In this document: in pieces, positions 27,029 through 36,582 of the stretch
Position numbering within the stretch: position 1 is the first letter of the stretch
Layout: each line of letters opens with the position of its first letter
DNA from: Lishizhenia tianjinensis
Lineage (GTDB): Bacteria; Bacteroidota; Bacteroidia; Flavobacteriales_D; Crocinitomicaceae
Direction: 5' to 3'
Length of the DNA: 64,000 nucleotides
NCBI RefSeq assembly: GCF_900116425.1
Contig: NZ_FPAS01000002.1
Span: 390,537 to 454,536 of the forward strand
Notes under the pieces: generated by a model
The model's input: only the letters and a program-made list of their open reading frames with translations
Told to the model about the DNA's origin: nothing
Database searches by the model: none
Program-made: the position numbers and the translations under genes

Positions 27029-27109
27029 ATTCAAAGATTCAAAGATTTAATGATTCAAAGATTCAAGGATTCAACAATTCAAAGATTTGATGGATTTGAA
27101 AATTTGAAG
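27029..27109. repeat. ATTCAANN octamer array (ten units)
   Basis: Units follow in an 8-base register: ATTCAAAG, ATTCAAAG, ATTTAATG, ATTCAAAG, ATTCAAGG, ATTCAACA, ATTCAAAG and ATTTGATG. After one extra base come ATTTGAAA and ATTTGAAG. The last two bases vary and the core drifts to ATTTGA. The array lies upstream of tonB and 31 bases from a TCTAGNNN array. Confidence 0.8.
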
Positions 27110-27140
27110 GATTACTGCTTTTTTTTGAGTAAAGCACTAT

Positions 27141-27172
27141 TCTAGAAATCTAGACCTCTAGCTATCTAAAAA
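27141..27172. repeat. TCTAGNNN octamer array
   Basis: Four exact 8-base units read TCTAGAAA, TCTAGACC, TCTAGCTA and TCTAAAAA. The array abuts the distal side of the terminator of the two-component operon. Confidence 0.8.
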
Positions 27173-27201
27173 AAACTGCTCCCGAAATGAAAGCAGTTTT
27201 T
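27165..27201 (-). terminator. Terminator of the two-component operon
   Basis: The stem AAAAACTGCT/AGCAGTTTTT (27171-27180, 27192-27201) is followed by a T-run on the minus strand, 20 bases after the regulator stop codon. Confidence 0.85.
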
Positions 27202-27220
27202 ATGTATTAATATATAAGCC

Positions 27221-27907
27221 TTAGGCTTTATCGATCAACTTAAATCCTTTTCCGTGGACGTTCATGATTTCTATGGCTGGATCTTCTTTTAATAGTTTAC
27301 GCAACTTGGCAATGTAAACATCCATGCTACGCCCATTGAAGTAATTATCATCTCCCCAAATGGCTCTGAGGGCTGCGTTTCTGTCCAAAACATCATTTTT
27401 GTTTTTGGCCAAGAGTTTCAACAATTGGTTTTCTTTGGTGGTAAGTTTCTTGGGTTCTTTTAAATGCAACATGCGCATTTCAGGATCGAAAGCGATGGTC
27501 CCGATTTGGTAAGTACTTGCTTCTTCTTCCTGCGGTTGAGCCGTTCTTCTTAAAATAGCTTCTATACGCGCCAATAGTTCTTCCATGCTAAAGGGCTTGG
27601 TCAAATAATCGTCCGCACCAATTTTAAAGCCTTCCAGTTTGTCTTCCTTCATGCTTTTAGCGGTAAGGAAAAGTATGGGAGTTTTTTTATCTAATTCTCT
27701 TATTTCTTTGGCCAAGGTAAATCCATCCATTTCTGGCATCATTACGTCGAAGATGAGGAAGTCGAATTCAGCCTCGGTGAATTTCTGCAGCGCCAATTTT
27801 CCATTGCGGGCTAATTCTACATCAAATCCTTTTGCTTTTAAAAAGGTGTTGAGTAGTGTTCCTAAATTTTCGTCGTCTTCGGCTAATAAGATTTTTAAGT
27901 TTTTCAT
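27221..27907 (-). CDS. OmpR/PhoB-family response regulator
   Basis: The 228 residues comprise a receiver domain (EDD at 10-12, phosphorylated Asp54 in FLIFDVMMPEMDG, Thr82, Lys104) and a winged-helix DNA-binding domain from about 130 (LTTKENQLLKLLAKNKNDVLDRNAAL, SMDVYIAKLRKLL, VHGKGFKLI). It follows its kinase gene by 4 bases. Targets are unknown. Confidence 0.95.
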   Translation of the reverse strand: MKNLKILLAEDDENLGTLLNTFLKAKGFDVELARNGKLALQKFTEAEFDFLIFDVMMPEMDGFTLAKEIRELDKKTPILFLTAKSMKEDKLEGFKIGADDYLTKPFSMEELLARIEAILRRTAQPQEEEASTYQIGTIAFDPEMRMLHLKEPKKLTTKENQLLKLLAKNKNDVLDRNAALRAIWGDDNYFNGRSMDVYIAKLRKLLKEDPAIEIMNVHGKGFKLIDKA

Positions 27908-27911
27908 GGCG

Positions 27912-29516
27912 TTATTTATTGATCGTTATCGTAAATGTTGACCCTTTTCCAAAGGTACTTTCTGCGTTTACCTGCCATCCTTCTAAATCGGCTATGGCTT
28001 TTACGTAGCTTAATCCTAATCCAAAACCCTTCACATCATGCAGGTTTCCGGTAGGTACACGGTAGAGTTTATCAAAGACTTTATCCAAATGTTCGGCTTT
28101 AATTCCTATTCCTGTATCTGCTACACTCACGCGTATATAGTTATCTGTTTTTTCTGTTGTAATGGTAATCGATGCTTGGTCTTTCGAATATTTTATCGCA
28201 TTGTCTACCAAATTAGAAATGATGTTTGTTGTATGAACGTGGTCGCCCGTAAAAGGTATGCTTCCCGGTGCTAAATGGAGTTTGAACTCTCCGTGTTTAG
28301 CATCTAACCTAAGTTTGGCTTTTCCAACCACCTTGCTTACAATTTCATTTAAATCAAGCGCTTCTCGTTTTAATTTAATTTCTCCCTTATCGATTACTGC
28401 ACTCTGTAAAATTCTTTCCACCAAATTACCCAATCGCTTGTTCTCATCGCTGATCATCCCAACAAAAGGAAGTACGGCATCTGGGTTACTAGCCATCATG
28501 TCTTTGTCGGTTAACGCTTCACAAGCCAAAGAAATTGTACTTATAGGCGTTTTAAATTCGTGGGTCATATTGTTGATGAAATCATTCTTTACCTCTGATA
28601 ATCTCTTTTGTTTTAAGATGGTTTTAAATAGAACAATGAAAGAAGTAATCACCAAGGAAATTAATAGAATACTAACCAAAAGCGTTAACCACATTTCCGA
28701 GAAAAGCTCCACATTCATCTCATTGAAATGTATGTTTAAAAAGAGGTCGGCATCGAAAACATTTCCGGGGAACAAACGGGCGATGTAGGTGTGTTTTTGT
28801 GCTAACTTGAGATCGTATTTATCCGTGTAGGCCGGAAAGGGAATTATTTCGCCATTCTTATCGGTAATGGCATAGGTGTAATCTGAATTGATGTTGGCTT
28901 GACGTAGTACATTTTGTATCACCGTATCTAAAAAGGCCAAATCAATACGTTGCTGTGGTGTTTGAGAAGAGATGTTGCGGAAAATGTCTATCATCTTTTG
29001 ATTCACAAACTTTGATTTGCTAAAGAGTTGTGTTTTTACTCTTCTATCTAATTGTGCTGCTATGTCTAAAGAATCTTTGGTAGAAGAGGCATATTTCATG
29101 GCGTTACCATCATTCATGTCTTTAACCAAAACACTGTGTGTGGCAGTTACACCCGAAAGCGAATCAAAAGATTTTCCAAAGATGTAATAGTAGTTTTGAG
29201 CTTCTCCTTGCTCTACAATTATAGTGTCTGTAATGGATACACTTTCTTCTACGGGAAAGAGGTTTTGAAATTCTTCAATTAAAGCACTTTTGTATTGGGT
29301 TCTAAATTCCTGACCAAAAATGGGCGCGTAGTTCCTAAAATCTGAAGCTTTCTCATGCTTAATGACCAAACTCGATAAAGTATTCTCTATACGCTTACTG
29401 TAGGCATCTGATTTCTGATGGTACAATTGTACGGATTGGTACAGCTGTAAACCTACTAAAACCAAGATGGCCAGACTAATAAGCAGGGCAATATTTCGTA
29501 AACTGAGTTTTTTCAA
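27912..29516 (-). CDS. Sensor histidine kinase (HisKA type)
   Basis: The 534-residue kinase has two membrane helices (about 11-27 and 277-297) flanking a periplasmic sensor region of about 250 residues. A HisKA domain follows with phospho-acceptor His319 in NNMTHEFKTPIS, then a HATPase domain (LVDNAIKYS, DTGIGI, GFGLGLSYVKAI). The start codon is TTG, chosen because it begins MKKLSLRNIALLISL immediately before the first helix and no ATG is near. It is the first gene of a two-gene operon with the OmpR-type regulator. Confidence 0.93.
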   Translation of the reverse strand: MKKLSLRNIALLISLAILVLVGLQLYQSVQLYHQKSDAYSKRIENTLSSLVIKHEKASDFRNYAPIFGQEFRTQYKSALIEEFQNLFPVEESVSITDTIIVEQGEAQNYYYIFGKSFDSLSGVTATHSVLVKDMNDGNAMKYASSTKDSLDIAAQLDRRVKTQLFSKSKFVNQKMIDIFRNISSQTPQQRIDLAFLDTVIQNVLRQANINSDYTYAITDKNGEIIPFPAYTDKYDLKLAQKHTYIARLFPGNVFDADLFLNIHFNEMNVELFSEMWLTLLVSILLISLVITSFIVLFKTILKQKRLSEVKNDFINNMTHEFKTPISTISLACEALTDKDMMASNPDAVLPFVGMISDENKRLGNLVERILQSAVIDKGEIKLKREALDLNEIVSKVVGKAKLRLDAKHGEFKLHLAPGSIPFTGDHVHTTNIISNLVDNAIKYSKDQASITITTEKTDNYIRVSVADTGIGIKAEHLDKVFDKLYRVPTGNLHDVKGFGLGLSYVKAIADLEGWQVNAESTFGKGSTFTITINK

Positions 29517-29586
29517 GCTTGAGATTTGTTTCGAAGGTAAAATAAGATTAAATGTTAAAATTGTGCTTAACTTTTTTTAACAGCAA

Positions 29587-29629
29587 AACCACCCTAAAAA
29601 CCCCGTCTGTAGGCCGCTTTAGGGTGGTT
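29587..29629 (-). terminator. Terminator of the DUF4139 gene
   Basis: Perfect 12-base arms AACCACCCTAAA/TTTAGGGTGGTT enclose a 19-base loop, followed by TTTTG on the minus strand. It begins 6 bases after the stop codon of the gene at 29635. Confidence 0.75.
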
Positions 29630-29634
29630 GTTTT

Positions 29635-31416
29635 TTATAAAAATCTTGGTGCAGCTATAGTTCTGTATTGTTGAACTCTGAATTCGAATTTTTCTGGATA
29701 TTTCACCGCGAAAGATATGCGAAGGATTTTACTTGCTCCTGGTTCAAGTGTTTCTGTCCATTCCAATTCACCATTGTCTGTATTGTAAGTAGCTCCAGCG
29801 TATTCCAATGCTTCAACAGTTATTTCACTTGAGGCACTTACAGGGATTTGATCCAATATATTTAGCTTAACTGCTGTAGAACGGTTGTTTTTCAAGGTGA
29901 CTTCATAGACATAAGTATCCTTTTTATTACCACCTATCATCTGTTTTTGAGAAGTCTTAGAAATCAATTTTCTGTGTGCCATAACTTGGGCATCTCTACC
30001 AAAAGAAAGTTTTAGAGTATCTGAAGTAATTTCTGTACTTAAGTAAGAAGATCCTATGTAATTTCCACCAAAGTAAATTTCCGTGCTACCGGGTATTAAA
30101 TCTAATTTTTGCCATCCCGCTATGTTGGCGAGTAAGTAAGCTTCCTTGGCCATTTTAGGTACGGCCATGTGAGAGAAGTTAGCGTTTAATGCGTGCTTCT
30201 TGATGAGAACAGTATAAGGTTTCATGTCTGAAGGCACTGAGAAAGGATAGGCAATAGGGAAGTCGACTGCAATTTGAGAGATTTGTATAGATTGCATAGG
30301 AACATTTTCCTTGGTTTTTTGACGAATTTGGTCACTTCCAAATCCAGTTCCAGCTCCCGCATTATTACTGTAATCATAACTTCCATTCAGAACCATTCCT
30401 TGGTTTGCTGCTTCTTGATTTCCTAAGACGTAGGTGTCGTATGCACGTTGGTTCATGTTCGAAACATTCATCTTTGCTTTGCTTCTGTTTTCAAACATAC
30501 CAGAGCTTGACGGTGCAACATAGCCGAAGCGATAATCGATGTTTTGGCGCTGAACTAAACTCTGATTTACCTGCCAAGTTTTTAAAACAGGTAAGGAAGC
30601 GTCTAAATTCGGGTCGTTTGTAGTGAGGATGAGGTTCACATTTTCCCAGTCGTTACCCGTATTGTTATATACTTGGGCTTTGTATAAAAAGTCTATGGGT
30701 TGATTTACATCTTGGGCAATTAAATCATAAGTTGCTGCCCAACCACAGTCAGAAACCATATAGCGCAGCGTTGCATTTAAACTCGTTTTTTGAGCTACAT
30801 CAACCAAAATGATTACTTGATTAGATCTTTCATTTTCTTTAAAAGTAATGTCGGTTAATTCTCTTCGAATACGATTGATTTCTAATGTGTTTGCCGTTCT
30901 TTGGTAGTTGAGATCACTCAATGCATTGTTTGCCTTTTCCAATCTTTCTTTATAGAAATCGGCTGTTTTTGCCAAGTCTTCTATACTAATTCTCTCCGTA
31001 GAATTTCCGAAATAGTTATTCTTTTTAAGGACTTCAATTTCTGCGTGAATACCTTGTTGCTTGTTGTTGATTTTGTCGTTTGCACGTTGGAAATACTGAA
31101 GGGAATCTTTTAATTCATTCAAACGGTCGTTTAGATTTTCTACTGTGAAAAAATCCATTTCCGTACTGGTAGAAACGATGGTGAAATCTTTGTCGCCCGA
31201 AAACTGTAAACTGGCAGGGTCGGCATAAGCAGAGATGCCTTTAAAAATGATTTTGTTCCTTCCTTGGGCAAGTTCTAATTTTGCGTTGCGTGTAATTTCT
31301 CCCGCTGTTAGGTAGAGTTTTACATCACTTATAGCGCTTGTAAGCTCTAAGGTTTTCTCTTGAGCAAATGAAAGTGAAAGAAGGGAAAGGCTTATTAATG
31401 TGTTCAAGATTTTCAT
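29635..31416 (-). CDS. Exported DUF4139 / mucoidy-inhibitor MuiA family protein
   Basis: The 593-residue protein has a signal peptide (about 1-18) and an N-terminal DUF4140-like segment (ISDVKLYLTAGEITRNAKLELAQGRNKIIFKGIS). A long coiled coil covers about 85-190, and the DUF4139 domain follows (LRYMVSDCGWAATYDLIAQD, DWENVNLILTTNDP, LIKKHALNANFSHMAVPKMAKEAYLLANI). The family is widespread but its biochemical role is not established. A glycine/serine/asparagine-rich insert lies near 290-360. It is the only gene before its terminator. Confidence 0.87.
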   Translation of the reverse strand: MKILNTLISLSLLSLSFAQEKTLELTSAISDVKLYLTAGEITRNAKLELAQGRNKIIFKGISAYADPASLQFSGDKDFTIVSTSTEMDFFTVENLNDRLNELKDSLQYFQRANDKINNKQQGIHAEIEVLKKNNYFGNSTERISIEDLAKTADFYKERLEKANNALSDLNYQRTANTLEINRIRRELTDITFKENERSNQVIILVDVAQKTSLNATLRYMVSDCGWAATYDLIAQDVNQPIDFLYKAQVYNNTGNDWENVNLILTTNDPNLDASLPVLKTWQVNQSLVQRQNIDYRFGYVAPSSSGMFENRSKAKMNVSNMNQRAYDTYVLGNQEAANQGMVLNGSYDYSNNAGAGTGFGSDQIRQKTKENVPMQSIQISQIAVDFPIAYPFSVPSDMKPYTVLIKKHALNANFSHMAVPKMAKEAYLLANIAGWQKLDLIPGSTEIYFGGNYIGSSYLSTEITSDTLKLSFGRDAQVMAHRKLISKTSQKQMIGGNKKDTYVYEVTLKNNRSTAVKLNILDQIPVSASSEITVEALEYAGATYNTDNGELEWTETLEPGASKILRISFAVKYPEKFEFRVQQYRTIAAPRFL

Positions 31417-31466
31417 GGTGCATTTTTTATTAAATGTAACAATTTAACGCACCAAAAGTTACTTTC

Positions 31467-32492
31467 TTATACCCAAACCTTTGCGCCCTCTGAGCAATTC
31501 TTACAAATCTCCACTTGATTTCTTCCCGTAAAAACAGATTTTCTGAAATTCTGATAAGCCGGAGAATGCCAAATTCTTCTGAAAGGAGTAGAGGTGGCAC
31601 ATCCCAATACATGTTTCGCGTCTTTATCGAAGCAGCAAGGAACAACTTTTCCATCCCAGGTAAGTACAGTAGAGCTCCACATACGCCAACATTTATTGGC
31701 TAATTTGTACTTGGGTTTATATTGACCATTTCTCCCCTTTACATACCTGCTATACTTTGGGTTTTCGGGTATCAATACGTTCCCATTTTTATAGTCGTAG
31801 AGTTGTGCACTTTTAATTCTTACCTCATCAATTTCCATCTCTTTGGCCAATTCAAACACCTTTGGAATTTCATGTTCGTTTGGTTTTACAGCCAAAAATT
31901 GAAAGATTAAATGAGGGGTACTAGAGTTGAGTTTTCGTTTGGCTTCTACCAAAGCTTTTGTACCGGCAATTACTTTATCGAGTTTACCATTCTTTCTATA
32001 CTGCTCATAGGTTTCTTGGGTTAAGCCGTCTATGGAAATAATGAGTCTGTCTAAACCTGAACTTACAATATCTCTAGCATTACCTTCTGTAATGAAATGG
32101 GCATTTGTAGAAGTTGCCGTATAAATACGTTGACGTTTAGCATCCTTAATGAGCTGTAAGAAATTAGGATTTAAAAAAGGTTCTCCTTGAAAGTAATAGT
32201 TAACATAAAACAGCTGCTTTCCTATGTTGCGAAGCATTTGTTTGTTTTCTTCTACACCCAATTTCCCGGTAGAGCGCGTGAATTGTTTGAGTCCGCTAGG
32301 GCACTCCGGACAACTTAAATTACAGGCTGTTGTAGGTTCTATACTTGCTGCAAAAGGAAGTGCAGTAGCATCAAACTTTTTAAAGAGCTTAGCGCGTTGA
32401 TAAGAAAGGCCAAGCTTTATCAAGTTCCAAAACCTGTTGATCGTTAAATGACGAATAATATTTATGTTGTCTGCTACATTCATTGGGGGCAA
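31467..32492 (-). CDS. Radical SAM / SPASM domain protein
   Basis: The 341-residue protein has the [4Fe-4S] SAM-cleaving motif CNLSCPEC (Cys57, Cys61, Cys64), the barrel elements NYYFQGEPFLNP and SSGLDRLIISIDGLTQETYEQYR, and a C-terminal cysteine-rich SPASM-like region (NKCWRMWSSTVLTWDGKVVPCCFDKDAKHVLGC, CKNC). It could modify a peptide or protein, but no precursor peptide or maturation partner lies next to it. Target and reaction are unknown. Confidence 0.88.
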   Translation of the reverse strand: MPPMNVADNINIIRHLTINRFWNLIKLGLSYQRAKLFKKFDATALPFAASIEPTTACNLSCPECPSGLKQFTRSTGKLGVEENKQMLRNIGKQLFYVNYYFQGEPFLNPNFLQLIKDAKRQRIYTATSTNAHFITEGNARDIVSSGLDRLIISIDGLTQETYEQYRKNGKLDKVIAGTKALVEAKRKLNSSTPHLIFQFLAVKPNEHEIPKVFELAKEMEIDEVRIKSAQLYDYKNGNVLIPENPKYSRYVKGRNGQYKPKYKLANKCWRMWSSTVLTWDGKVVPCCFDKDAKHVLGCATSTPFRRIWHSPAYQNFRKSVFTGRNQVEICKNCSEGAKVWV

Positions 32493-32651
32493 ATATCAAA
32501 CAAAGCCTTCAAATAATCATTCTAAATTTCGCTACAAATTGGTAAGTGTAATGTTGTTAACCGAATTGGCTGAGCTTGGTTGTTTGCATGACACTTTATG
32601 TGTGAAATACATGACGAATTAGGTGAGGCTATGTTAAGAATGGACATAAGA

Positions 32652-32677
32652 AAGGGCCTGCGAAAAAGCAAGCCCTT
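32652..32677 (-). terminator. Terminator of the cyclophilin-FKBP gene
   Basis: The arms AAGGGC/GCCCTT, with inner TGC/GCA and one mismatch, form a stem with a poor T-tail (CTTTCTT) on the minus strand. An ATTCAANN array separates it from the stop codon. Confidence 0.6.
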
Positions 32678-32680
32678 AAA

Positions 32681-32712
32681 ATTCAAGTATTCAAAAATTT
32701 AAGAATTTAATT
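32681..32712. repeat. ATTCAANN octamer array
   Basis: Four 8-base units, ATTCAAGT, ATTCAAAA, ATTTAAGA and ATTTAATT, lie between the terminator hairpin and the stop codon at 32715. Confidence 0.7.
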
Positions 32713-32714
32713 TC

Positions 32715-33806
<1,092 letters not shown>

Positions 33807-33906
33807 ATAAATTGTTTTTTGTCAATATTGCCCTAAAATTATCGAAATCTTCTTTCCATTGTGAAGAAAAAACGCAAATTTTGTAAACCACAGAAAATGG
33901 ACACAC

Positions 33907-35307
33907 ATGAAAATTGAACAAATCTATACGAAATGCATGGCTGAAGCGGCATATTACATCGAGAGTAATGGAGAAGCAGCAATTATAGATCCTTTAAGAG
34001 AGACACAACCTTATATAGATATGGCCACGGAAAACGGAGCAAAGATCAAATACATCTTTGAAACCCACTTCCATGCAGATTTTGTATCGGGTCACATAGA
34101 TTTGGCAAAGAAAACAGGAGCAGCTATCGTTTATGGTCCAACAGCTACAACCAATTACGATGTTGTAGTGGCAGAAGACAATCAAATATTTGAGATAGGG
34201 GATGTGAAAATTAAGGTTTTACATACGCCCGGACATACACCAGAATCATCTACTTTTTTATTGATAGATGAAAATGGAAAAGAACACGCCATCTTCTCCG
34301 GGGATACGTTGTTCTTAGGAGATGTTGGTCGACCAGATTTAGCAATCAAGGGAGATTTAACGCAAGAAGACCTGGCTGGAATGTTATTCGATTCTTTGCG
34401 CAATAGAATTATGCCTTTAGGGGATGATGTAATCGTTTACCCGGGTCACGGAGCGGGATCTTCATGTGGTAAAAACATGAGTTCTGAAACGGTAGGTACA
34501 TTGGGTGAGCAGAAAGCTACCAACTATGCCTTGAGAGCGGATATGACCAAAGAAGAATTCATACAAGAAGTAACTACAGGTATTTTACCTCCACCTCAAT
34601 ACTTCCCTAAAAATGCACGTATGAACAAAGAAGGATATACGAGCATAGATGAGGTGTTGACTTCAGGTACAAAAGCATTGACCTTAGAAGAATTCAAAAC
34701 TGAAGTTGAAAAAGGAGCGTTGATTTTAGACGTAAGAACACAGTTTGATTTCATCAAAGGATTCATCAAAGGATCTATGTTTATTGGAATCAATGGAGCC
34801 TTTGCAATGTGGGTTGGAGCTTTGATAGAAGACATCAACCAGCCTATCGTATTGATTACGCCAGAGGGAATGGAAGAAGAAACTGTTTTGCGTTTGGCAA
34901 GAGTTGGTTACGACAACACAATAGGATACTTAAAAGGTGGAGTAGAAACTGCACGTGAAGGTGGTTTAGAAATTGAAACCATTACAAGTATTTCTGCAGA
35001 AGAATTAGCGGCAAATATAGATCTATACAATGTGGTTGATGTTCGTAAACCAGGAGAGTGGGAATCTTCTCACTTGGAAATGGCAGACCACTATCCATTG
35101 GATTACATCAACGAGCAATTGGATGCATTGGATAAAGATGCTACCTACCACATTCACTGTGCCGGTGGTTACCGCAGTGTAATTGCAATTTCTATTTTGT
35201 TGAGAAATGGATACGAAGCAGAGAATTTGATTGATGTAGCCGGAGGTTATGGAGCAATCAAACAAACGAGTTTGCCAAAGTTGGAAACGGCTTGTGCGAA
35301 TTCGTAA
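33907..35307 (+). CDS. CstB-like persulfide dioxygenase with two rhodanese domains
   Basis: The 466-residue protein has an N-terminal metallo-beta-lactamase domain with THFHADFVSGH (His54, His56, Asp58), HTPGHTPESS, FSGDTLFLGDVGRPD and YPGHGAGSSCG. A first rhodanese-like domain covers about 255-350 and lacks a catalytic Cys (TPEGMEEE). A second, about 365-460, has active Cys418 in HCAGGYRS. This order and the dead first rhodanese match CstB, which oxidises persulfides and moves sulfane sulfur. No sulfide:quinone reductase or sensor gene is adjacent. Confidence 0.88.
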   Translation: MKIEQIYTKCMAEAAYYIESNGEAAIIDPLRETQPYIDMATENGAKIKYIFETHFHADFVSGHIDLAKKTGAAIVYGPTATTNYDVVVAEDNQIFEIGDVKIKVLHTPGHTPESSTFLLIDENGKEHAIFSGDTLFLGDVGRPDLAIKGDLTQEDLAGMLFDSLRNRIMPLGDDVIVYPGHGAGSSCGKNMSSETVGTLGEQKATNYALRADMTKEEFIQEVTTGILPPPQYFPKNARMNKEGYTSIDEVLTSGTKALTLEEFKTEVEKGALILDVRTQFDFIKGFIKGSMFIGINGAFAMWVGALIEDINQPIVLITPEGMEEETVLRLARVGYDNTIGYLKGGVETAREGGLEIETITSISAEELAANIDLYNVVDVRKPGEWESSHLEMADHYPLDYINEQLDALDKDATYHIHCAGGYRSVIAISILLRNGYEAENLIDVAGGYGAIKQTSLPKLETACANS

Positions 35308-35323
35308 ACGATAGTATAGGAAT

Positions 35324-35366
35324 AAAAAATCCCTCCCCAAAAACTGTTTTGGGGAGGGTTTTTTTT
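35324..35366. terminator. Bidirectional terminator, cstB-like gene and mscS
   Basis: A strong stem CCCTCCCC/GGGGAGGG, with flanking A/T runs, lies between two convergent genes. T-runs occur on both strands. On the minus side it abuts the mscS stop codon. Confidence 0.9.
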
Positions 35367-36582
35367 ATCTGTAATCTCCTTTTCTAAAAGGTTCGTTGGG
35401 ATCTATGATTTCATCCGGATCATGAACCACATTGTTACTTGATAAAGGCTCTACCCCTCTGTCTGAAGCATAATGTACCGTGCGCTGAGGGAAAGGTATA
35501 GTAATGTTATATTCTCTAAATAATCGGTCTATCTCAAAACGGATATCAGATTTAAATTTTTCTATCTCCCAACTTTGATCGGCCCAGAATACCAAATCCA
35601 TTTCCAAAGCATTATCTCCAAAGTTCAACAAACGCACAAATACAGGGTGGGTTTTCTTAACTTTTGGATGAGAAAGAGCAGCTTGTTTTAAAAGGTCTCT
35701 TACTTGTTCAGTGTTACTTCCGTATGCAACACCCACTGGAATAGAGAAACGCGTTAATTCACTTCCTAAACTCCAGTTATCCACATTTTCTTGCGTAAGT
35801 TTAGAGTTAGGAATAATAAGGGTTGTTCCTTCTCGGGTTTGAATTTTAGAAGTTCTTACGTTAATATTCAGCACTCTTGCTATAATGGGTTTAGAGCTGG
35901 CATTGTCTTGTATCTCAACAATATCTCCAACTTTGATGGTTCCCTCAAACAAAAGGATTAGACCAGAGAAGAAGTCTCTAAACACATCTTGCAAACCAAG
36001 TCCTAAACCAACCAATAAGGCGGCCCCCCCACCTATCAATATATCTAAGTTTAAGCCTATCATTTGCAGGGAAATAATTCCCGCAAAAATGTAAATGATG
36101 TACTTGGTTAATTGAACATATACATACTCGGTTCCTTCATCGAAATCAGGGTTGTTTTTAAACCTTCTGGATAAAAGGAGCTTGATGATGTTCACCGCCA
36201 AGCGGGCAAGTACCAAGGTGATGATAATTAAAAATACATCAACTATACTGATCTTAATTTGCTTTACCTCAATGAGGTTGTACTCCATAAAAGCACTTAG
36301 AGAAATGTTCTTTCCTTCATTTAAATCACCAACTCTAAAGACTTGAAAAGCGATAACAAAAGTGATCAGAAAGAGAATTTGACTTAAGATACGAAGGATG
36401 GTTACCTTCTTGTTTTCTATCCCTAAGTTGGATCTTTTAATAAAGCGCTTAACGTACTTTTTAATGATTTTATCTATGATAAAACCTACTCCAAAGATGA
36501 GCAGCCATAACAAGACCATCTCTAGGTTTGCTCTATAGGCACCTAGAGGAAATGACCAATCGAAAATGGATAACAAACTCAT
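35365..36582 (-). CDS. Mechanosensitive ion channel (MscS family)
   Basis: The 405-residue protein has about five membrane segments. The pore-lining TM3 and beta domain are typical for MscS: GGGAALLVGLGLGLQDVFRDFFSGLILLFEGTIKVGDIVEIQ, then a beta-rich vestibule (TREGTTLIIPNSKLTQENVDNWS). It opens on membrane tension to relieve osmotic downshock. Its ATG overlaps the end of dnaG by 4 bases. Confidence 0.93.
   Translation of the reverse strand: MSLLSIFDWSFPLGAYRANLEMVLLWLLIFGVGFIIDKIIKKYVKRFIKRSNLGIENKKVTILRILSQILFLITFVIAFQVFRVGDLNEGKNISLSAFMEYNLIEVKQIKISIVDVFLIIITLVLARLAVNIIKLLLSRRFKNNPDFDEGTEYVYVQLTKYIIYIFAGIISLQMIGLNLDILIGGGAALLVGLGLGLQDVFRDFFSGLILLFEGTIKVGDIVEIQDNASSKPIIARVLNINVRTSKIQTREGTTLIIPNSKLTQENVDNWSLGSELTRFSIPVGVAYGSNTEQVRDLLKQAALSHPKVKKTHPVFVRLLNFGDNALEMDLVFWADQSWEIEKFKSDIRFEIDRLFREYNITIPFPQRTVHYASDRGVEPLSSNNVVHDPDEIIDPNEPFRKGDYR

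Noticed and set aside
31430-31654. 74-residue frame at the end of the radical SAM gene
   Set aside because: It overlaps the cysteine-rich end of the radical SAM protein in another frame; the latter has clear motifs.
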